Assembly (NCBI RefSeq): GCF_963662255.1
Contig: NC_085056.1
Coordinates: 4,647,716-4,711,715 of the forward strand
Direction: 5' to 3'
Length of the DNA: 64,000 bases
From: Cinclus cinclus
Taxonomy: Eukaryota > Chordata > Aves > Passeriformes > Cinclidae
Shown here piece after piece: positions 1 through 13,748 of the stretch. Every line of letters begins with the position of its first letter. The stretch's first letter is position 1. A program made the translations under genes and the position numbers. Below the pieces are notes generated by a model. It was given only the letters and a program-made list of their open reading frames with translations, made no database searches and was not told the origin of the DNA.

Positions 1-3000
1 CAATTTACATCTGTTTACCACAGCCACACAGGTGATGGGAGCAAAGGGAGTGGATGGAACGTGGGCAGTGTGGAGCAGGGTTGGGTTATCATTATCAACA
101 GCAGGAGAATAAAGACATTCTGTGTGTTCCAGGCCTTGTTTGTGAGTGCAGGCAGCTGGGGTTTGGCCTCTTGTTCGTCCTGCAGTCAAGAGCAAAGATC
201 ATTACAGTCCTAAACAGTTAGCTTAGCAGTAGTTGTTTATGAGAAATCCTGTATGTGGGCCTGAAAAGACAGATATTTGTCCACATTAATTCATGCAGTT
301 GTTTCGGTTAACTTACATCTATGGCTGAAATGCCTCCTTACCTGGGTATGGGAGATAATGCTCCATACTTTGAGGATGATGGGCATTCAAGGGAAGTGTA
401 TTTAATACACTAAGAGTTGTGAAGCTGGGTTCTTCCCATAATTCTTCCTGTGACACAGGAATTCAGTTTGCTCTCAAATCTTTGAGCAAGAAAAAAGGAA
501 GATATGGCTGTCCAGAGCAATCAAAAGTGGGAGTTTAGGGACGCAAGTTCCAGGATCCATTCCTTGCCTGGGAACAGGGGATGATTTCAGGACTGACTGC
601 TATGCTGCTTTCACACTGATTTTTGATTATGAATGTGTATGGGTTCACACTTGCAATGCAGCAGTAGTTGACCTTTCCTAGGACAAGCCAATTAGTCTGC
701 AAGAGTGAATAAAGAGATATTATCACCTTTAATATCTGCTGCTGCTGCCACTGCTTTTCCAAAATACTCTCCTGTGGGCATTAAAGTGATGTTTTCATTC
801 ATCCACCAATAAAAACGCAGCCTTAACCCATCTGCCTGTCCCTCTGTGTATATATCTGGGTAATTTAATAAATGCTTCTGGGTGTTGATTTACGTCATTG
901 TATCTGTACATAAGCCTGCCTCTGTGAGCATGCTGCTGGTTGTCTCTGAGCATTCATTGTCTGCCTTGTGTGTGTATGTCTGTGTGTCTGAATGTGGTTT
1001 TGTTTAAAATTCTTCCATAGAAAAAACAAGAAGTCAGATGTTTCATGAGGTTGTTCATTAAAACCAGGGGAAGGAAGGACGAGACAGTAAGGGGTAATTT
1101 AGAGAGAAGCAAGGGTAGATTTGGCTACAGTTAATCATCTGCTTCAGTCTTCTCTGGTAGAGATGGGGGAGTTCATTCCAGACATTAAAATGTCTCAGGG
1201 GAGGATCATATAGATCATGCTGGAAGAGAAATGGAAAGAGTAAATTATCCAAAGGCTCAGAAAGCAATGGAGCCAGACGTCATCTGATCCCAAAGCAAGG
1301 ATAAAAACAGGGAGAGAGAGCCTTCACAAGATATGCCCAGGATTCCCTGAGAAACTGGGGGTAGAGAAAGGAAACATTTTTTCTAACTGCTGTCAGTGAG
1401 GTAGATTTCTAAGGTACCAGATTAAGATATCTGGTCTCCTGGTACTCTGGTTCCAGCTGTAATTCTGGCTCACAGGGAAAGGTATTATTCTGAGTCACAA
1501 TGTAGAACAAAAGAACATTAAAATGGAAGTAAATGCAGTTTCCCAACATGCCAGCATCCCCTGAAAAATAAGTCTGAATAATGGCCCAGGAACACTTTCC
1601 TAACACGAGTCTCCTCAAATCAGCAGCACAAGGGGTCGGATGGATTTTCCAGCTCCGGCGCCCAGATCACTTTGCACACACAGCTTGTTTTCCTGCACTT
1701 AATCATGGCCCTGACTCACCACCTCTTCTCTGCACTGTTCACTATTCTCCCAGTTCAGTTGCAGCATAAACAACTGAACCAGCACAACCTCACCAGGGGA
1801 AACATGGGGAAGCAGCAGTGACCCTGTACACACACTGTGACATTCTCTGTTTCAAACAGAGGTAATTCCCATTCTGGAAGCTGTTACACACCCCAGGACC
1901 ACAGATACCAGATATTCATGATACAGCAGAATTAGAAATTTGCAGCATTGGTAGCCAGGTATTCTGAGGACAGCAACATGCCCATGCCACTTTGGAGTGG
2001 CCTTTGTCAGGCAGACACTGCAAACACAACATTTTTGTACATGGAAACACTGGGTTTGTTACCTACATCCTCCATGACATCTGGCTGCAATCCAGTATAG
2101 TTCCTGAGAAATGGCTGGGAAGTTTTCTATACATCCTTTGTTTGCAGAGGGACTCCCACAGAGCACAACTCTTCCCTATGGTGCTCTTTAACACCAGCTA
2201 ACACAGTAACATCAGCTCTGATTGTTGCATACATTTCCTAGAAGAGGTAGAACAAACTGAGGAAATTAGAATTTATATTCCCGTGTATGATCCTTCAAAT
2301 TAAAACTACCGAATGAACATATTTTCTGCAACAAAATAATATCTTTCTTACAGAGAAAAGCATGACTCAGACTTTGAGACACCTGGACACTTACAAACTA
2401 GCTTCCCTATAGGATTTCCTACTAAATTCATAAGCCTTTGATGAACTTGTTCACACTTGTTCTTTTCAGGAAGTTTTCCCCATATTTCCAGACATCTTCC
2501 CTCTAATTAACATCTTCCATAAAGTAATTTTTTTCTACAGCACACTACCAGAAGCCCCTACATTTTTCTCCAGCCCCTAAGTTTTTCTCCATCCTGTCTG
2601 GGGTGCAGGTGGTGACCCTTCTGCAGGGGCCACCAGTGCCCACAGCCCCAGCCCATCAAACCCAGGCCATGCCAGCACTTTGCTCCGTGTGTTACGAGGG
2701 GATGTGTCAGCCAGGGCTATTGTTTGGAACAGGAAGCAAGTTTGGCCGCCTCTGTAATTTAGATTGTAGGCAATAAGCAGGGGTGTGGTGTGCAAAGCAA
2801 ACAAGGCAGGACTAACAGCTCTTTTCACTTCTGGACAAGGAATTGGTGCAGGGTGGCCCACAGGATCCTGTCCCATATTGGCTACAGCATCTCCTCGTGA
2901 CCACAGCCAGGAGTGAAAAACCAGAGTGTCCTCCAGGCTTTCGACTGGAGAGCCAAGATAAAAGTCCAGGCCCCGTGTTCTAACAGAACTTTATGAGCTA

Positions 3001-5686
3001 AACATCTTGAAATGAGATTATGAGAGAAAATTAAGAACAGTCTTCTCCTTTCAATAGGTCTTTTAAAACAATAACCAGGCTTTACTGTAAATTCATTTAT
3101 TTTCCCTCAGTGAGCCAATTCCCAAGCTGATATCTCCTCTGTGTACCAGGGATATATATAGATCTAAATGTGGCAAGAAGACAGAAAGATTTTATTTATT
3201 TTGCGTAAGGACAGCAAGGTGAGGAGTTCTTTTTTTCCAGGAAAAATTCATATTGGAGAGTGAGTTACACATCTTGTCAAAGAAATACTATGAGGTAAAT
3301 AAAATCCAAATTATATTTAGCTCATAGGAGGTGACAAATACTAGTCAGGTTGACTATTGCCTTTCTGGAAGTTAGTCAAAAACCACTGTCAAATAAAGCA
3401 CGAAAACAGAGAAAAAAAGAAGAGTCTATTCTTGCATTTCCTAAAGTGAGCAACATTTTGCTGTTTATTGCCAGCATTTTTTTAAAACTAGTTGTGAATA
3501 CATGGAAAGGACTTAAAGTCAAATCCTGGCCTGCATTCTGCTGAAATCACCTAAACTGTCTGCTTTGGGTCTCCAGAACAGTCTGAAAACCCCTCACTCT
3601 ATGCAGAGGATCATTAGTGGCAAACTCCAAACCTGTGTCCATTTTCCTGCCAGGTCACGGCTGCTGTGGCACCACACACGTCCTTCTGTGCCTTACCAGG
3701 GACAAGTGTCCACATCATTCACTCCCTACTGCAGTAGCTGTGGATAGGGCAGGTTGCATGAAGCAGGGGCAAACAGAGGAAACTCGGGGGTTTCCTTGCA
3801 AAAACCCAAACCTGTGACAAAACAGGCCTAGACATCACTGTGGCAGTGTGTATTAGCTCAGAGTAAACTCAAAGCAAACAAGAGGCAGCCATAAGCATTC
3901 AGACCCCTAGATCCAGACATTCATTTAATCCATAAGACTTCTCATGCAGAACTGAGCTTTGTAGGGATGTCCTAGATCCATCCAATGATCAAACATGCTC
4001 TAATTTGCTCCCAAGGCAGAAGTGCCTCCTCTCACTGAGCACTCCCTACCCTCTCACAGCTCCCTTCTGGGTCCCCACAGGCAAGTGGGTGCAGGAGGAT
4101 CATCATTCTTTCCTGGCACAGCAGCTAATCCACCCAGCCTGACTGCAGAGAGATAGCTGGCTGTTTGGGAAGCAGTACCATGTGGGGGAAGATTTTTTTA
4201 ACCTGTTCTTTCCTTGTTCTGTGTAAGGAAGCCACAAACTCTCTCACACAGAGGCAGCTGATAAAGTTGCCTCCTCTATCTAGAAAGCACACCTAACCAG
4301 AGCAACTGGCATGTAACAACTTCAAGAGCTAATAAAATTTTCAAGCAGTCACTTATGTGCACTCTGTCAAATGAACATATAATTATCAAAAGATTCCCCC
4401 ACCTTTTCTTGGTTGTTTGGGTTATTAAGTGAAAGCAAAGGTTTGAACTGCTCACCTAAGACAAAAGGGCCTGCAGAAAGCTGCTGCCTGTCCTTAGACT
4501 TTGCTATGCTAACAGTCACTGTCTGCAGTCAGAGTTCCTTCCTTAAGCACTTGAGCACTGTGTGAAGCCTCGACGACGGCACACTGCCTTTACCTAGAGA
4601 TAGATTTTGGGTGATATTTTGGAAGAATGGTTTGCATACAAGTAGCAATGTGATCACCACCGGAATGCTCATTTCCTGCTAGACACACACACAGATTTTG
4701 TGACCCTGTGTTCTTGTACAAAAGACAAGTGACCTGCAAAACCCCAGCGTTTCATATCTCAGAGTGGTGGGGCAATACAACCTACATACCAACGATGACT
4801 CACTGGGAAACAGAAAGATCAAGCTCCAGGGATCTCCTCCTCAGCACAGACCTGCAAATACATAGGAATAATTTGCATTGCACAGCTTGCCTTGCAGAGT
4901 CCACAGATAAATATCAGGCTTGGCACGGCTAGGATATCTGCGCAATATTTAGCAGCAGAACAATGAGCCAGCTGGGAAAGCATGTACTTATCCAAATTCA
5001 AGTGGGCAAGTAATTTTGGGCAAAGTGGTTACTTAGGGATTGCCTGCACAGGGAAGCTGGGACAAAGCAAACTAAAGTTTGAATGCATGGCATGTAAACC
5101 CATTCCAGAAAACAGTGGTATAAACAGTTCAGTTGTTCTCAGGGTAGTGCATGAGAAATGCCTGTAATTTTTTTGGTGGCACCAGAGCAGAGGTCCTCAA
5201 ATACCTGAGAAGCTGACACAGCTGCTTCTATCTTCTGCCTGTGGCCTGGCACCCTGGCTTTGCACAGTGACTGGAGAGTTGCCTGCTCCCTCACTCATTG
5301 CAGAAGTTACTGCCTCTGTAACGGGAACTGGAAAAGCCAACCTTCCTCAGATCTTCAAATCCTCCAGCCCCTCTTTGCTGGCATAATTACATGCAGTGAT
5401 GTGAAAGCTGCACTAAAGTTGGGATGAAAATGCAAGACGAAAGCAGCCTGCACAGATATCTCAGTGTAAGCCACCAGGTGCAAATCAAGCATGGACTCAT
5501 CTCCTGTTATTTAGGGCTCAGGCTATAAATCCCAAGCAACCACTCTTCATTCCCAAAAGTCACGTGTCTGGGTGACACTACAGTCTCCTCCTCGAGCATT
5601 GCAACGCAAACAGCGGTGATCTTGGGGAAAGCAAAGACAGAGGCAGTCCCAGGGGTGCTTACTGTTTGTAGGTACAACTCCCTTTT
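1..5686. other. Intergenic sequence, no supported gene
   Basis: I see no coding exon, RNA gene or recognisable transposon here. All open frames are short (about 60-100 codons), overlap each other on both strands and show no recognisable protein. The only structure is a loose TG-rich stretch near 960-1000. By synteny with human this should be the start of the GAN-CMIP interval. Confidence 0.6.
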
Positions 5687-5817
5687 AAGAGGGAAAAGAG
5701 AGAAAAGATAGAAAAGAGAAAAAAAAAAAAAGAGAAAAGAGAAAAAAAAAGAGAAAAAAGGGAAAAAAGGGAAAAAAGATAAAAAAAGACAGAAACGAGA
5801 GAAATGAGAGAAAATAA
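5687..5817. repeat. Homopurine (GA/A-rich) low-complexity tract
   Basis: The plus strand is almost pure purine for about 130 bases, made of A runs broken by G, GG or GGG. The stretch 5710-5779 (70 nt) contains no pyrimidine. The minus strand is the matching polypyrimidine run, which creates false Phe/Ser/Leu-rich reading frames. Such tracts can adopt triplex (H-DNA) structure, which is inference here. Confidence 0.9.
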
Positions 5818-8800
5818 TAGGGCCCAGGAGGAGCCACAGAAAAGGAGCAGACCCCACCAGATGTACACAGAACTAAAGGCCCTGATCAGACTTCCCTGTC
5901 CCTGACCCATCAGATGCATGACCTGACTTACTAATACTGAAAGGGCACCAGAGGAAGTGGGATTTGGCACGGTGTGCAAGCAGTGGGGGGCAGGACATGC
6001 TCAGTCCATAGTACATAAAGTCCATGTGTGTTTTCAACACCCTGGCACCCCTGGGAAGCTGTGGCCCTGGCTGTCTTAGCTCTGGGTGCAGGCTGGGCTT
6101 GGCCAGCACCACCTACCAGCACCAGAGGGAAGTGACAAGTGGGATTCTCCTGCACTGCCCACCCAGGCAGCTCACAATCCCATTTTGGGAGCCAGGCCAT
6201 TTCTACTTGTAACAGCAGCCACATACAGAGTTTTCTCACTGACTGGCTACTGTTGGTTTGTTTCCCTGTGGGTGTAGGCAGCTCCTTTCTGGACAGACTC
6301 ATGATGATGCTGATGTGGCAGAACAACTCCACTGCCACAGGGGAGGGCTGGATGCTCCAGCAGGAGGACTTGGAGAGTTAAGTTGGAACCCAGGAAGTTT
6401 CATGAGACACCATGGCTCCTAAATTCCTTACCCTTTGTGCTCCAGGTTTGGTGCACGCCTTAGGGTGTGCTAGGTCCCTGCTAGGACACTAGGCACTGGT
6501 GAGCCCCAGGATAGCCATGAACAAAATGGCATTCAAACATGACCTATCTCATGGTTATCACTCATGGCGAGAGTAAGTTTACATACAATTTGCATAAAAC
6601 TTTGGGAGGGGTGCCCCAGAGAAGGTTATGGTACCACTTATCACTAAATAGCCTCATGAAAGCAAATTGTAACACAAATCTACAAAAGAGGCTTTATTAG
6701 AAAGGGAAGGAACTCATTCCTCTTGCCATCAGAAGCTCAGGGGCATTCACAGCAGGTTCATTTCCCTGGAGAATAGAGTTTCTGCTGAGCAGGAGAGGAT
6801 TAAGGTGACCGGAAAAGCAATGAGACTGAGCAGGGAGGCCTAAAGGCACTGGAGCAGTTTCATCTTGTTCATACTTCCTCCTTCCAGCTGCACTGCTGTG
6901 CACTGAGGCATTAAAGGTGAGATCTCTTTGCATCATCCTGGGCCCTGTGGCAAAGGAGATACCCATCTGTCCTTGCAGCTACGGGGGAGTTTCAGAGCAG
7001 GAGTGGTGCAAAAAATTACACTTATCTCAGAGTCAGCTGACAGCAGAAGCTCCAAGCAAAGTCCTTCCAATTCCAGTCGTGATGGTATCAGCCACCTCCC
7101 TGAGCAGCCTTTCCTCCCTCCCCCACGTCTACACACCACTGAGATGGCTCTGATCCCCAAATAACCTCTGGAGCTACTGCAGAGGCTCTAAAAGCCTCAG
7201 TCATCAAGGGTCATCACTGAGGGCCAGTCAGTTCTGTGCTCCCCTGACAGAAGCAGCTGACTCTGAGGCCAAGAGCTCAGAGGATCATCCTGAACAACTT
7301 TCTGGCATATTCAAAGATCTGCCTGTCTCTCACCTGCCAGTCACACAGATGTGCAAAGGGCAAGGACCAGAACTGAGGCCACCAGGGACCAATCCTCCAT
7401 CCTCTTGCAGGACCATTTGCCTTCACCTCTGCTGAGTTTCTCACAATAGCTCTCCAGCATTCTCACCTGCAGCTCACTCACTGACACACAGCAGGTATGT
7501 CACCCCAGATGCCCAAAGCAAGGACACTTAACTGATGGAAACAGATAAAACTTCTGATACCAAACAATGCTTTTCAGCATGAGGAAAATTTAAACTACCA
7601 TAATTTCAAATTACCAGGACTTCTTCTTTTAAAAAAAAAGGAAGAAACAAATGGTTAAGGTTTGAGGCCTCCAATATAAATAGAAACAGATCACATTTAC
7701 AAGATTAAGGTTTAGGATTTTTAGGTAATATTGTAAATTTGAAAACATTCATGATTTAGTAGGTTTGCAGTGCAGAAAACAAAATCTGTTTTGTGCTTTG
7801 AACAAATCACTTAATCACTCTGATTCATGGCATCCAGCACTAACGAGAAGAGTCTCTTAGACCAAACTTATCACACATGCAAGCTTTGTTTTGCCAGTCA
7901 GGACTCTGCCAGGAAAGTGGAAATACCCAAAGATTATAGGCAATGGTAACGGGTATAGCAATAAGGATGATCTTGATAATTATGTACCTTCAAAAGAAAG
8001 GAGAAACTTGTTCTAACTTGAAAATGGAATAAACATGTCATAGCTCTGATAGGAGTCACCCAGGCTGGCAAGAACTAGGGATATTTTTTTTTTTTTTTCA
8101 GGTCTCTTTAATAAACTGGTACCGTGGGGGAGTGGTGGAAGATTCTGTGAGAAGCTCTGCTGAGAACACACTCCCTTGGTCCTCTGAATTTTCAGATTTC
8201 CCAATCTGTTCTGCTTTCAACCACGCCATTCTAGGTCCAAGCAACACCTCCCTGTCTAGCAGTCTGCTACATTCACAGGTGCTTCACAATGTCAGAGCAA
8301 AGACTTTGCAAATAAAAGCCTAAGGAGAGCTCTAAATATTTGTTGGATTGGGGGCTTACTTTGAGATGTTAGTACTGCTCATAACCCAGGGTCAGCCTCA
8401 AGAGCAACACTGGCATCACATGTTGGAAACACGGTGCTGATTCAGCCCAAGAAATTTTGTGGAATATTCCTTCCTTCCCAATTTCTAAGAAAGCTACAAA
8501 GGGATGGAGATGCCTGTGGCTGTTATGATGGCTGTTTCCTCTAGTAAACAACATCACTGTAGTGTTCTCCAACTCAATAACTCTTTTCCCAATGGCTAAA
8601 TGCAGTCATAAAGAAGGAGAGGACATCTCTCCATTTAACCACAAATTCAAAGCACATCCAGGGAACTGAATGTACCAGGGAAATCCTGTAGGAAGATGTT
8701 CTCTCACCACACCACCAATGAGACTGAAAAAGTGGAAACAGAGAAGACTTCTTGTTCAAATTCACTTCTACAGATATGAAAAATTTTGGAATAATATTAT

Positions 8801-10109
8801 ACCTTCCTTTTCAAACTCAAGGATAAAGTAGACAACAGCTATGCTACCCCTAAGTTATTCCCAGCATCTGTTTTGGCAAGGAAAAAAAAATTAGGACCTT
8901 TATAACAATGTATGTGTACAAGGAAAAGCAAATTCAAGGCACATCTGTAATCTCAGAGCAGGGTCTGAGGGTGATGCCATTTTAATTACATCAGCTCCAA
9001 GGAACAGGTTGGATTAAAGGGAAAAAAGGAGCCCAGAAAACTGGAGCAGGTAAATTGTTAGATTTTGGATTATGCCAACCACCAGACTAATATCTCAAGG
9101 ATATAAAACACCATTCAGCATGAAGAAAAAAAGATGCAAAAAAAGAAGAAAAGATGCAAACATTGAACTGAGTTGTGGTGCACTTGATCCTGATGCTACA
9201 TCTCCCAGTGGAGACAAATGGAACATGTCTGTTTATAAAGCCACTTTTCCAACACAGGAGAATGGTACAATGGCATAATGTTACACCTGTACCAAGGATT
9301 GAGTCCAGCACACCTCTCTGAGCAGGGACTGCTTAACCTTCACCACTGCCTCACACCTGAGGGGTTTGTCTCTGAATGTTCTCAGCCTTTTCCTCTCTCA
9401 TTTCTTCACATGGGGGTTACACAACCATTCAACTGCAAAACAGTTCTGTTTTCATTTTAGCTTTCACAACCTTCCTGTTGTCTTTAAACAAGTACAAGGT
9501 AGTTTCCAAGGTAGAGGGGGTTTCTTTGTTACCTTTCATTGAAATATTCATACTAAGATGGAAAATTCCAGGGAGCAGTTAAGAACTTAAGAACGGATTA
9601 CCATACATCAAAGGGAAGCAGCATTTGCTAACTCCTTCGTTTTACATGTATGTGATTCACAAACTACTTCGTGAAAATGGAAAAGGGATCGAGGAATCGC
9701 TCAGGTCCGGACAATAAAAAATAAACTAATAGCAACAACCTAATTTCCATGAAAATGGGCTGGTCTCCAAAGCATCTGCCAAGACCAGACACTGTGGTGC
9801 TTGCAGCTTTCCTTTGTTTGCTCTTCAAAGCAGGAACGTTCCCGTGCCTCATGCCAAGCTATAAGATGTGGTACATGACTTTCAGATGAGGAAATGTCAC
9901 ATTTCTCCCTGAATATTTCACACTACAACAGCAAGGAGAAAAGCACAGCCACGGCTGAAATGAGGAGGAGATGAATTGAAAGCCTAAAAATGGATTCTTC
10001 AGCATTACCCTGTAGGATGGGGAACTGACAAGGCAATTAAAACTAACATGAAAGGAGGTGTAATTGTAAATCAGCAAAATCTGCTGAAGCACAGATAGCA
10101 AGAGGCAAA
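5818..10109. other. Intergenic sequence, no supported gene
   Basis: No exon with splice-site support, no RNA gene and no clear transposon was recognised. Short overlapping frames on both strands look random. A run of 15 or more T at about 8081-8098 is the only low-complexity element noted. Confidence 0.55.
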
Positions 10110-10580
10110 GAATCGCCGCACCTGAAGGCCAAGCCCTTGGCAGAGGAGAGCGCTGCCCTCAGCTCCACGGCAGCTGATGGGGAGAGACAGGCCCTGCCCC
10201 AGGCTCTGAGGGGGCAGGCCCCGAGGAGCGGCCCCCTCTGCCCAGGCTGCCCCGATTGTCCCTTACACACGGCCACAGCAAGGGAAGAAATGCGGGACGA
10301 AGGCACCCAGCGCCTCCGCGGGGAGCAGCAGCCCAGCCCAGCCCAGCCCAGCCCAGCCCAGCGCCCCCCGGCACCCCCGCCGGGTCCGGGTCACCGCAGC
10401 CAGCGCCCGGGGAGAGAGCAGGCCCCGATGGGCCTGGCCGGGCCACTGCCCGCCGCGCTTTGTTTGTGAGCGCGGGCTTTTAAATCTGAGCTCTACGGGC
10501 TCCAGCACCTTCCCTGAGGACGGGCAGCGGGGCGAAGGGGGAGAGGGAGGCCCGGCAGCTGATGAGGACACAGCGGGAGG
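10110..10580. promoter_or_regulatory. Orphan CpG island
   Basis: GC content and CpG density rise sharply against the AT-rich flanks. By eye there are roughly 30 CpG dinucleotides between 10110 and 10580, with clusters at 10300-10320, 10375-10440 and 10450-10475. Avian CpG islands usually mark promoters. No known gene start is visible on either strand, and the expected CMIP first exon was not recognised. Candidates are an alternative or upstream CMIP promoter on the minus strand, a non-coding RNA promoter, or an enhancer. Long frames here follow from GC-rich, stop-poor sequence and are not called genes. Confidence 0.6.
10331..10361. repeat. (GCCCA)6 pentanucleotide repeat
   Basis: Six perfect tandem copies of GCCCA lie inside the CpG island. 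The minus strand therefore has regularly spaced GGG runs (TGGGC repeats) able in principle to form a G-quadruplex. Confidence 0.95.
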
Positions 10581-13500
10581 ACAGGCGAGACTGGTTGGGA
10601 GGGGTGGGAATGGAACGAGGCAGGGTGGGAACAGCCTCAGCCCGTCTCTTCGGTCAGGCAGCTTTAGCACTTCAAAGCGGTTCTTCCCCTTGTGACTCCA
10701 AACGCTGACTAAAACAGGCAAGCAGGTATTTACAGGATCAGCCAAGCCCCTCCTGCCTAGGTGGCCTGAAAGGCTTCCTAGCCGTGTCCCGCGAGCAAAT
10801 CGCGGTGTCTCGTTCAAAGGCTTTCCTGGTGCCGGGGCAGGATTATGGAAAATGGAAAATGTCCAGGAAATGGCCCTGCTGCTGCGGGTAAGGTGAACCC
10901 TGGACTCGCTCCGGGTGTCCCTGGGTGCTCTCCTGGGGTGGCAGAGTCCAAACGGGCACGGTGACAAACAAGGGGACAGACGTCCCTGGGTGCTCTGCTG
11001 GGTGGCGGAGTCCGAGCAGGAACAGTGACAAACAAAGGGACACGTCCAGCCCCCTTCTGAGCAAAGCACCCCAATTCAAAAAGCAGCCCATGATCGTAGG
11101 CACCTGATGTGCTGCTTGTTCCAGAGGCACAGGGTGGGGTACAAGGAGGCGAATCTGCTTTCCTCTTCAACGCAGAAAACATCAAAGCTGTCCTAAAAAA
11201 TTATAAGCTTCTGGACAGGCTCTTGGTGTATTTTAAAATGCAAAACAGACTCATTTCAAAGCACTCTTTCCAAAGGTCTTTCCTGAACGTACATCACATG
11301 CAATGGAAAAACACTGCATGCCTGGCATTTAATATTTTTCACCTGTGACCCAGGATTGATGTCTGTGTAACTCCCTGATTTAATCCAACGACGTGTCTCA
11401 GCAAGAAAAAAAACCCCTTCAGAGTTTGAAAAGGAGTTGGAAAAAAATAAAGTCACGCTCAACACTTCCCCTTCCCTGGAGAGATAGGAGTGCTGCTTGC
11501 CCTTTCCTGACGATAAGCATATCCTGGTGGTTAAAAATACATTTTGCTCTTACCGTAAATTCTCCATTAGCCAACTATTTCAGCCCAGCCCACAGTGTTG
11601 GGGTTCATGATTCCTTAGAGGCCACACATGACAGAGCTTGGCCTGTGTGTGCTCAAATTCACTGGGGAAAAAAGCAAAAGTAACAGCTCTGATCTTGCTG
11701 CCACTGGCTTCACCTGGAGCAGAGAAATGTGTGGAGTGGCAAAAACATTCAGCTCAAATGACTAGTACCAAGACCCCATGGCCTCCACATTAATTTTCTG
11801 CCTTTACAGCTGCTTCCAGACAAAATGTTGCAGTTTGTATTGAATTCTGAACAGCAATTAATTCTTTTGTTAATTTAACTGTTTTTAGTTATCATTGTGC
11901 AAAGGGACAACTCAGTAAAATGGAGCTTAGTGAACAGCAGGGTCTTGCTGTTTGGAACAGGACAGAAGCCTGTTGCAAGATGGCTCCAAAACTTGGATTG
12001 TGCAAAGGACACAGATGCCACCTCTTACCAAGGAGGAACCAGCCCTGGGAAGAGCCTGGCTCAGCAAAGCTAGGGCTGCTCACACACCCAGATGCCTCCA
12101 CAGCAGCTCCAACCCACAGGGATCCTGCATGCCTCTCCTAGCATATTCCTGCCAGGAGAAAGCTGATGGGGCACTCCTGTCTCAGGCTGAGGTAGCAGCT
12201 GGTGAACAACTGTGGCTCTCTGTGACACGGAAATCACCAGTCACAAGTCCAGTTGCATAAACTCAATACTTTGCCTTCCTGGCAAGTACCTTGCAGTTAA
12301 GGAGGCACAGAGAGGCCTTGCGCCCAGGCATCAAGAGCTTCAGCTGAAAATCCTATCTGAGGAACTAGCTTTGGATTTCTCCTGTGAGACTTAAGGAAAA
12401 AAAAAATTCAGGGACTTAAAAGAGGCAGAAATGGGAACGTCAATATATATACCTCCTCTATGTATAAGAGGTAAAGGAAACCAAGCAGCAGCCCTCTTCC
12501 TTTTCTGTTAGGATTCCAGGCTGTGGAATAAAGATAAATCCAAGTTCACCCTCCTGTCTTTGTTTCCAAGACTCAGCAAGACAGGGGAGATATGGCAGAG
12601 CCCATCTACAGAGCCATAACCATGGGAACACCAGCAACAAAGGTAAATCAACACGAGATTCCCTATCATCAGTCTGTGTTTACACTGGAGGCCTCAGGCT
12701 CCCTGCACCAACCTGGCTGGCACTCCTGGACCTTGGTATGGCTGTGGAACTAAGTAAGAAAAGGGATTTATGGAACAAATATTAATTTTTCTGTCCTACT
12801 TCCCACTATCTCTTTTAGAATGCATATTTGCAGTGCCTAGTTTCTGCACTCTGCTTTGAAGCCATGCTGCTGCCTTCCCCCTTTCCCAAGCTACCCCAAA
12901 CCTCAGCTTTTCCTTGGCTCCTATCTGACATTTGGCTTTCCTCAGTCCTTTCATTTAGGACAAGGTAGAAAGAGCTCTGGGTATTTTCCTGAAGATCAAA
13001 TCCAGGGGAGGCAGCCCCAGCAGAGGCCAGGGCCAGTACCCCAGCGTAGGGAGCAGCACAGCACGGAGGTAGAATATTGCTCAACTGGAGTTGCAGCTGC
13101 TTGGCATCTTAAAAATGTGCAGGTCTCTGAACTTGCAGGGATTGTGTCTGCACGCTGTGACACAGCCAAGGGTCGGAGTATCAGGCAGCCCTGGAAGGAG
13201 CTGTTTGTACCTGCCCTTGGGAGCAGTTATGCTTCACATATTTTTCTCTGCCGCTTTGAAAGGACACATGGAAGAGCAGTATTTGTGAAGGGGACGAGTG
13301 AAGGTGACTGCTGGGGAGAATGGACACCTTGAAACAATCATGAGAGCTTTTCCAGGTGAGCAGGACCTCCTTCCCACTCCCGTTTTTCCAGGGGTGGCCA
13401 TTGACAACATCCATGGCCCAGCAACCAGAAGCATTTACTGCTTGGGCAGAGCCAGGGAGGGACTGATCCCACCTCCCCTCATTTCCTCATTGCCTTTCCT

Positions 13501-13715
13501 CCTCTATTTATTTCCTTTGGGTTTTCCCCTTTGATTAAACTCCTGGCATGTTGGAATGTTTAATAATAAGACAGATAACTCATGGGAAATGATATTTATA
13601 AAATCTACTTCTTTTTTTTTTGAGTTTTTGTAAGACCTTGAGAGAAAATCTTGAACTACGTTCTTCCTTTTAAAAATAAATTAAAAAAAAAGTGGAAGGT
13701 GCAGTTAAGAGTTTT
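10581..13715. other. Intergenic sequence between orphan CpG island and GAN 3' end
   Basis: Apart from the 65-bp tandem duplication at 10917-11043, no feature is recognisable. Sequence becomes AT-rich with poly(T) and poly(A) runs at about 13610-13690, just beyond the proposed GAN polyadenylation site. Confidence 0.5.
10917..11043. repeat. 65-bp tandem duplication
   Basis: Unit 1 starts at 10917 and unit 2 at 10982. Both begin GTCCCTGGGTGCTCT and contain a matching GTGACAAACAA motif, with scattered substitutions and a small net deletion (62 bp) in unit 2. The unit lies just beside the orphan CpG island and contains no recognisable gene. Confidence 0.85.
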
Positions 13716-13729
13716 CAAACAATCAATGT

Positions 13730-13748
13730 TTTATTTGGTTAATTTATT
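13730..13748 (-). terminator. GAN: Tandem poly(A) signals, candidate distal GAN 3' end
   Basis: The minus strand carries AATAAA twice, at 13743-13748 and 13730-13735. A T-rich stretch follows on the minus strand (13680-13690), as expected for a downstream element. Cleavage would fall near 13705-13720. Many other AATAAA hexamers occur in this AT-rich DNA, so the assignment is tentative. Confidence 0.4.

Noticed and set aside
5507..5979. Phe/Ser-rich hydrophobic minus-strand frames resembling membrane proteins
   Set aside because: They are translations of the homopurine tract on the opposite strand.
10263..11069. 268-codon minus-strand reading frame
   Set aside because: It lies in GC-rich, stop-poor DNA over the CpG island and the 65-bp duplication, overlaps other frames on both strands, and has no recognisable domain.
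1..13715. Search for CMIP first exon or other conserved gene
   Set aside because: No segment translated to a recognisable CMIP N-terminus, so no gene is called although synteny predicts CMIP further left.
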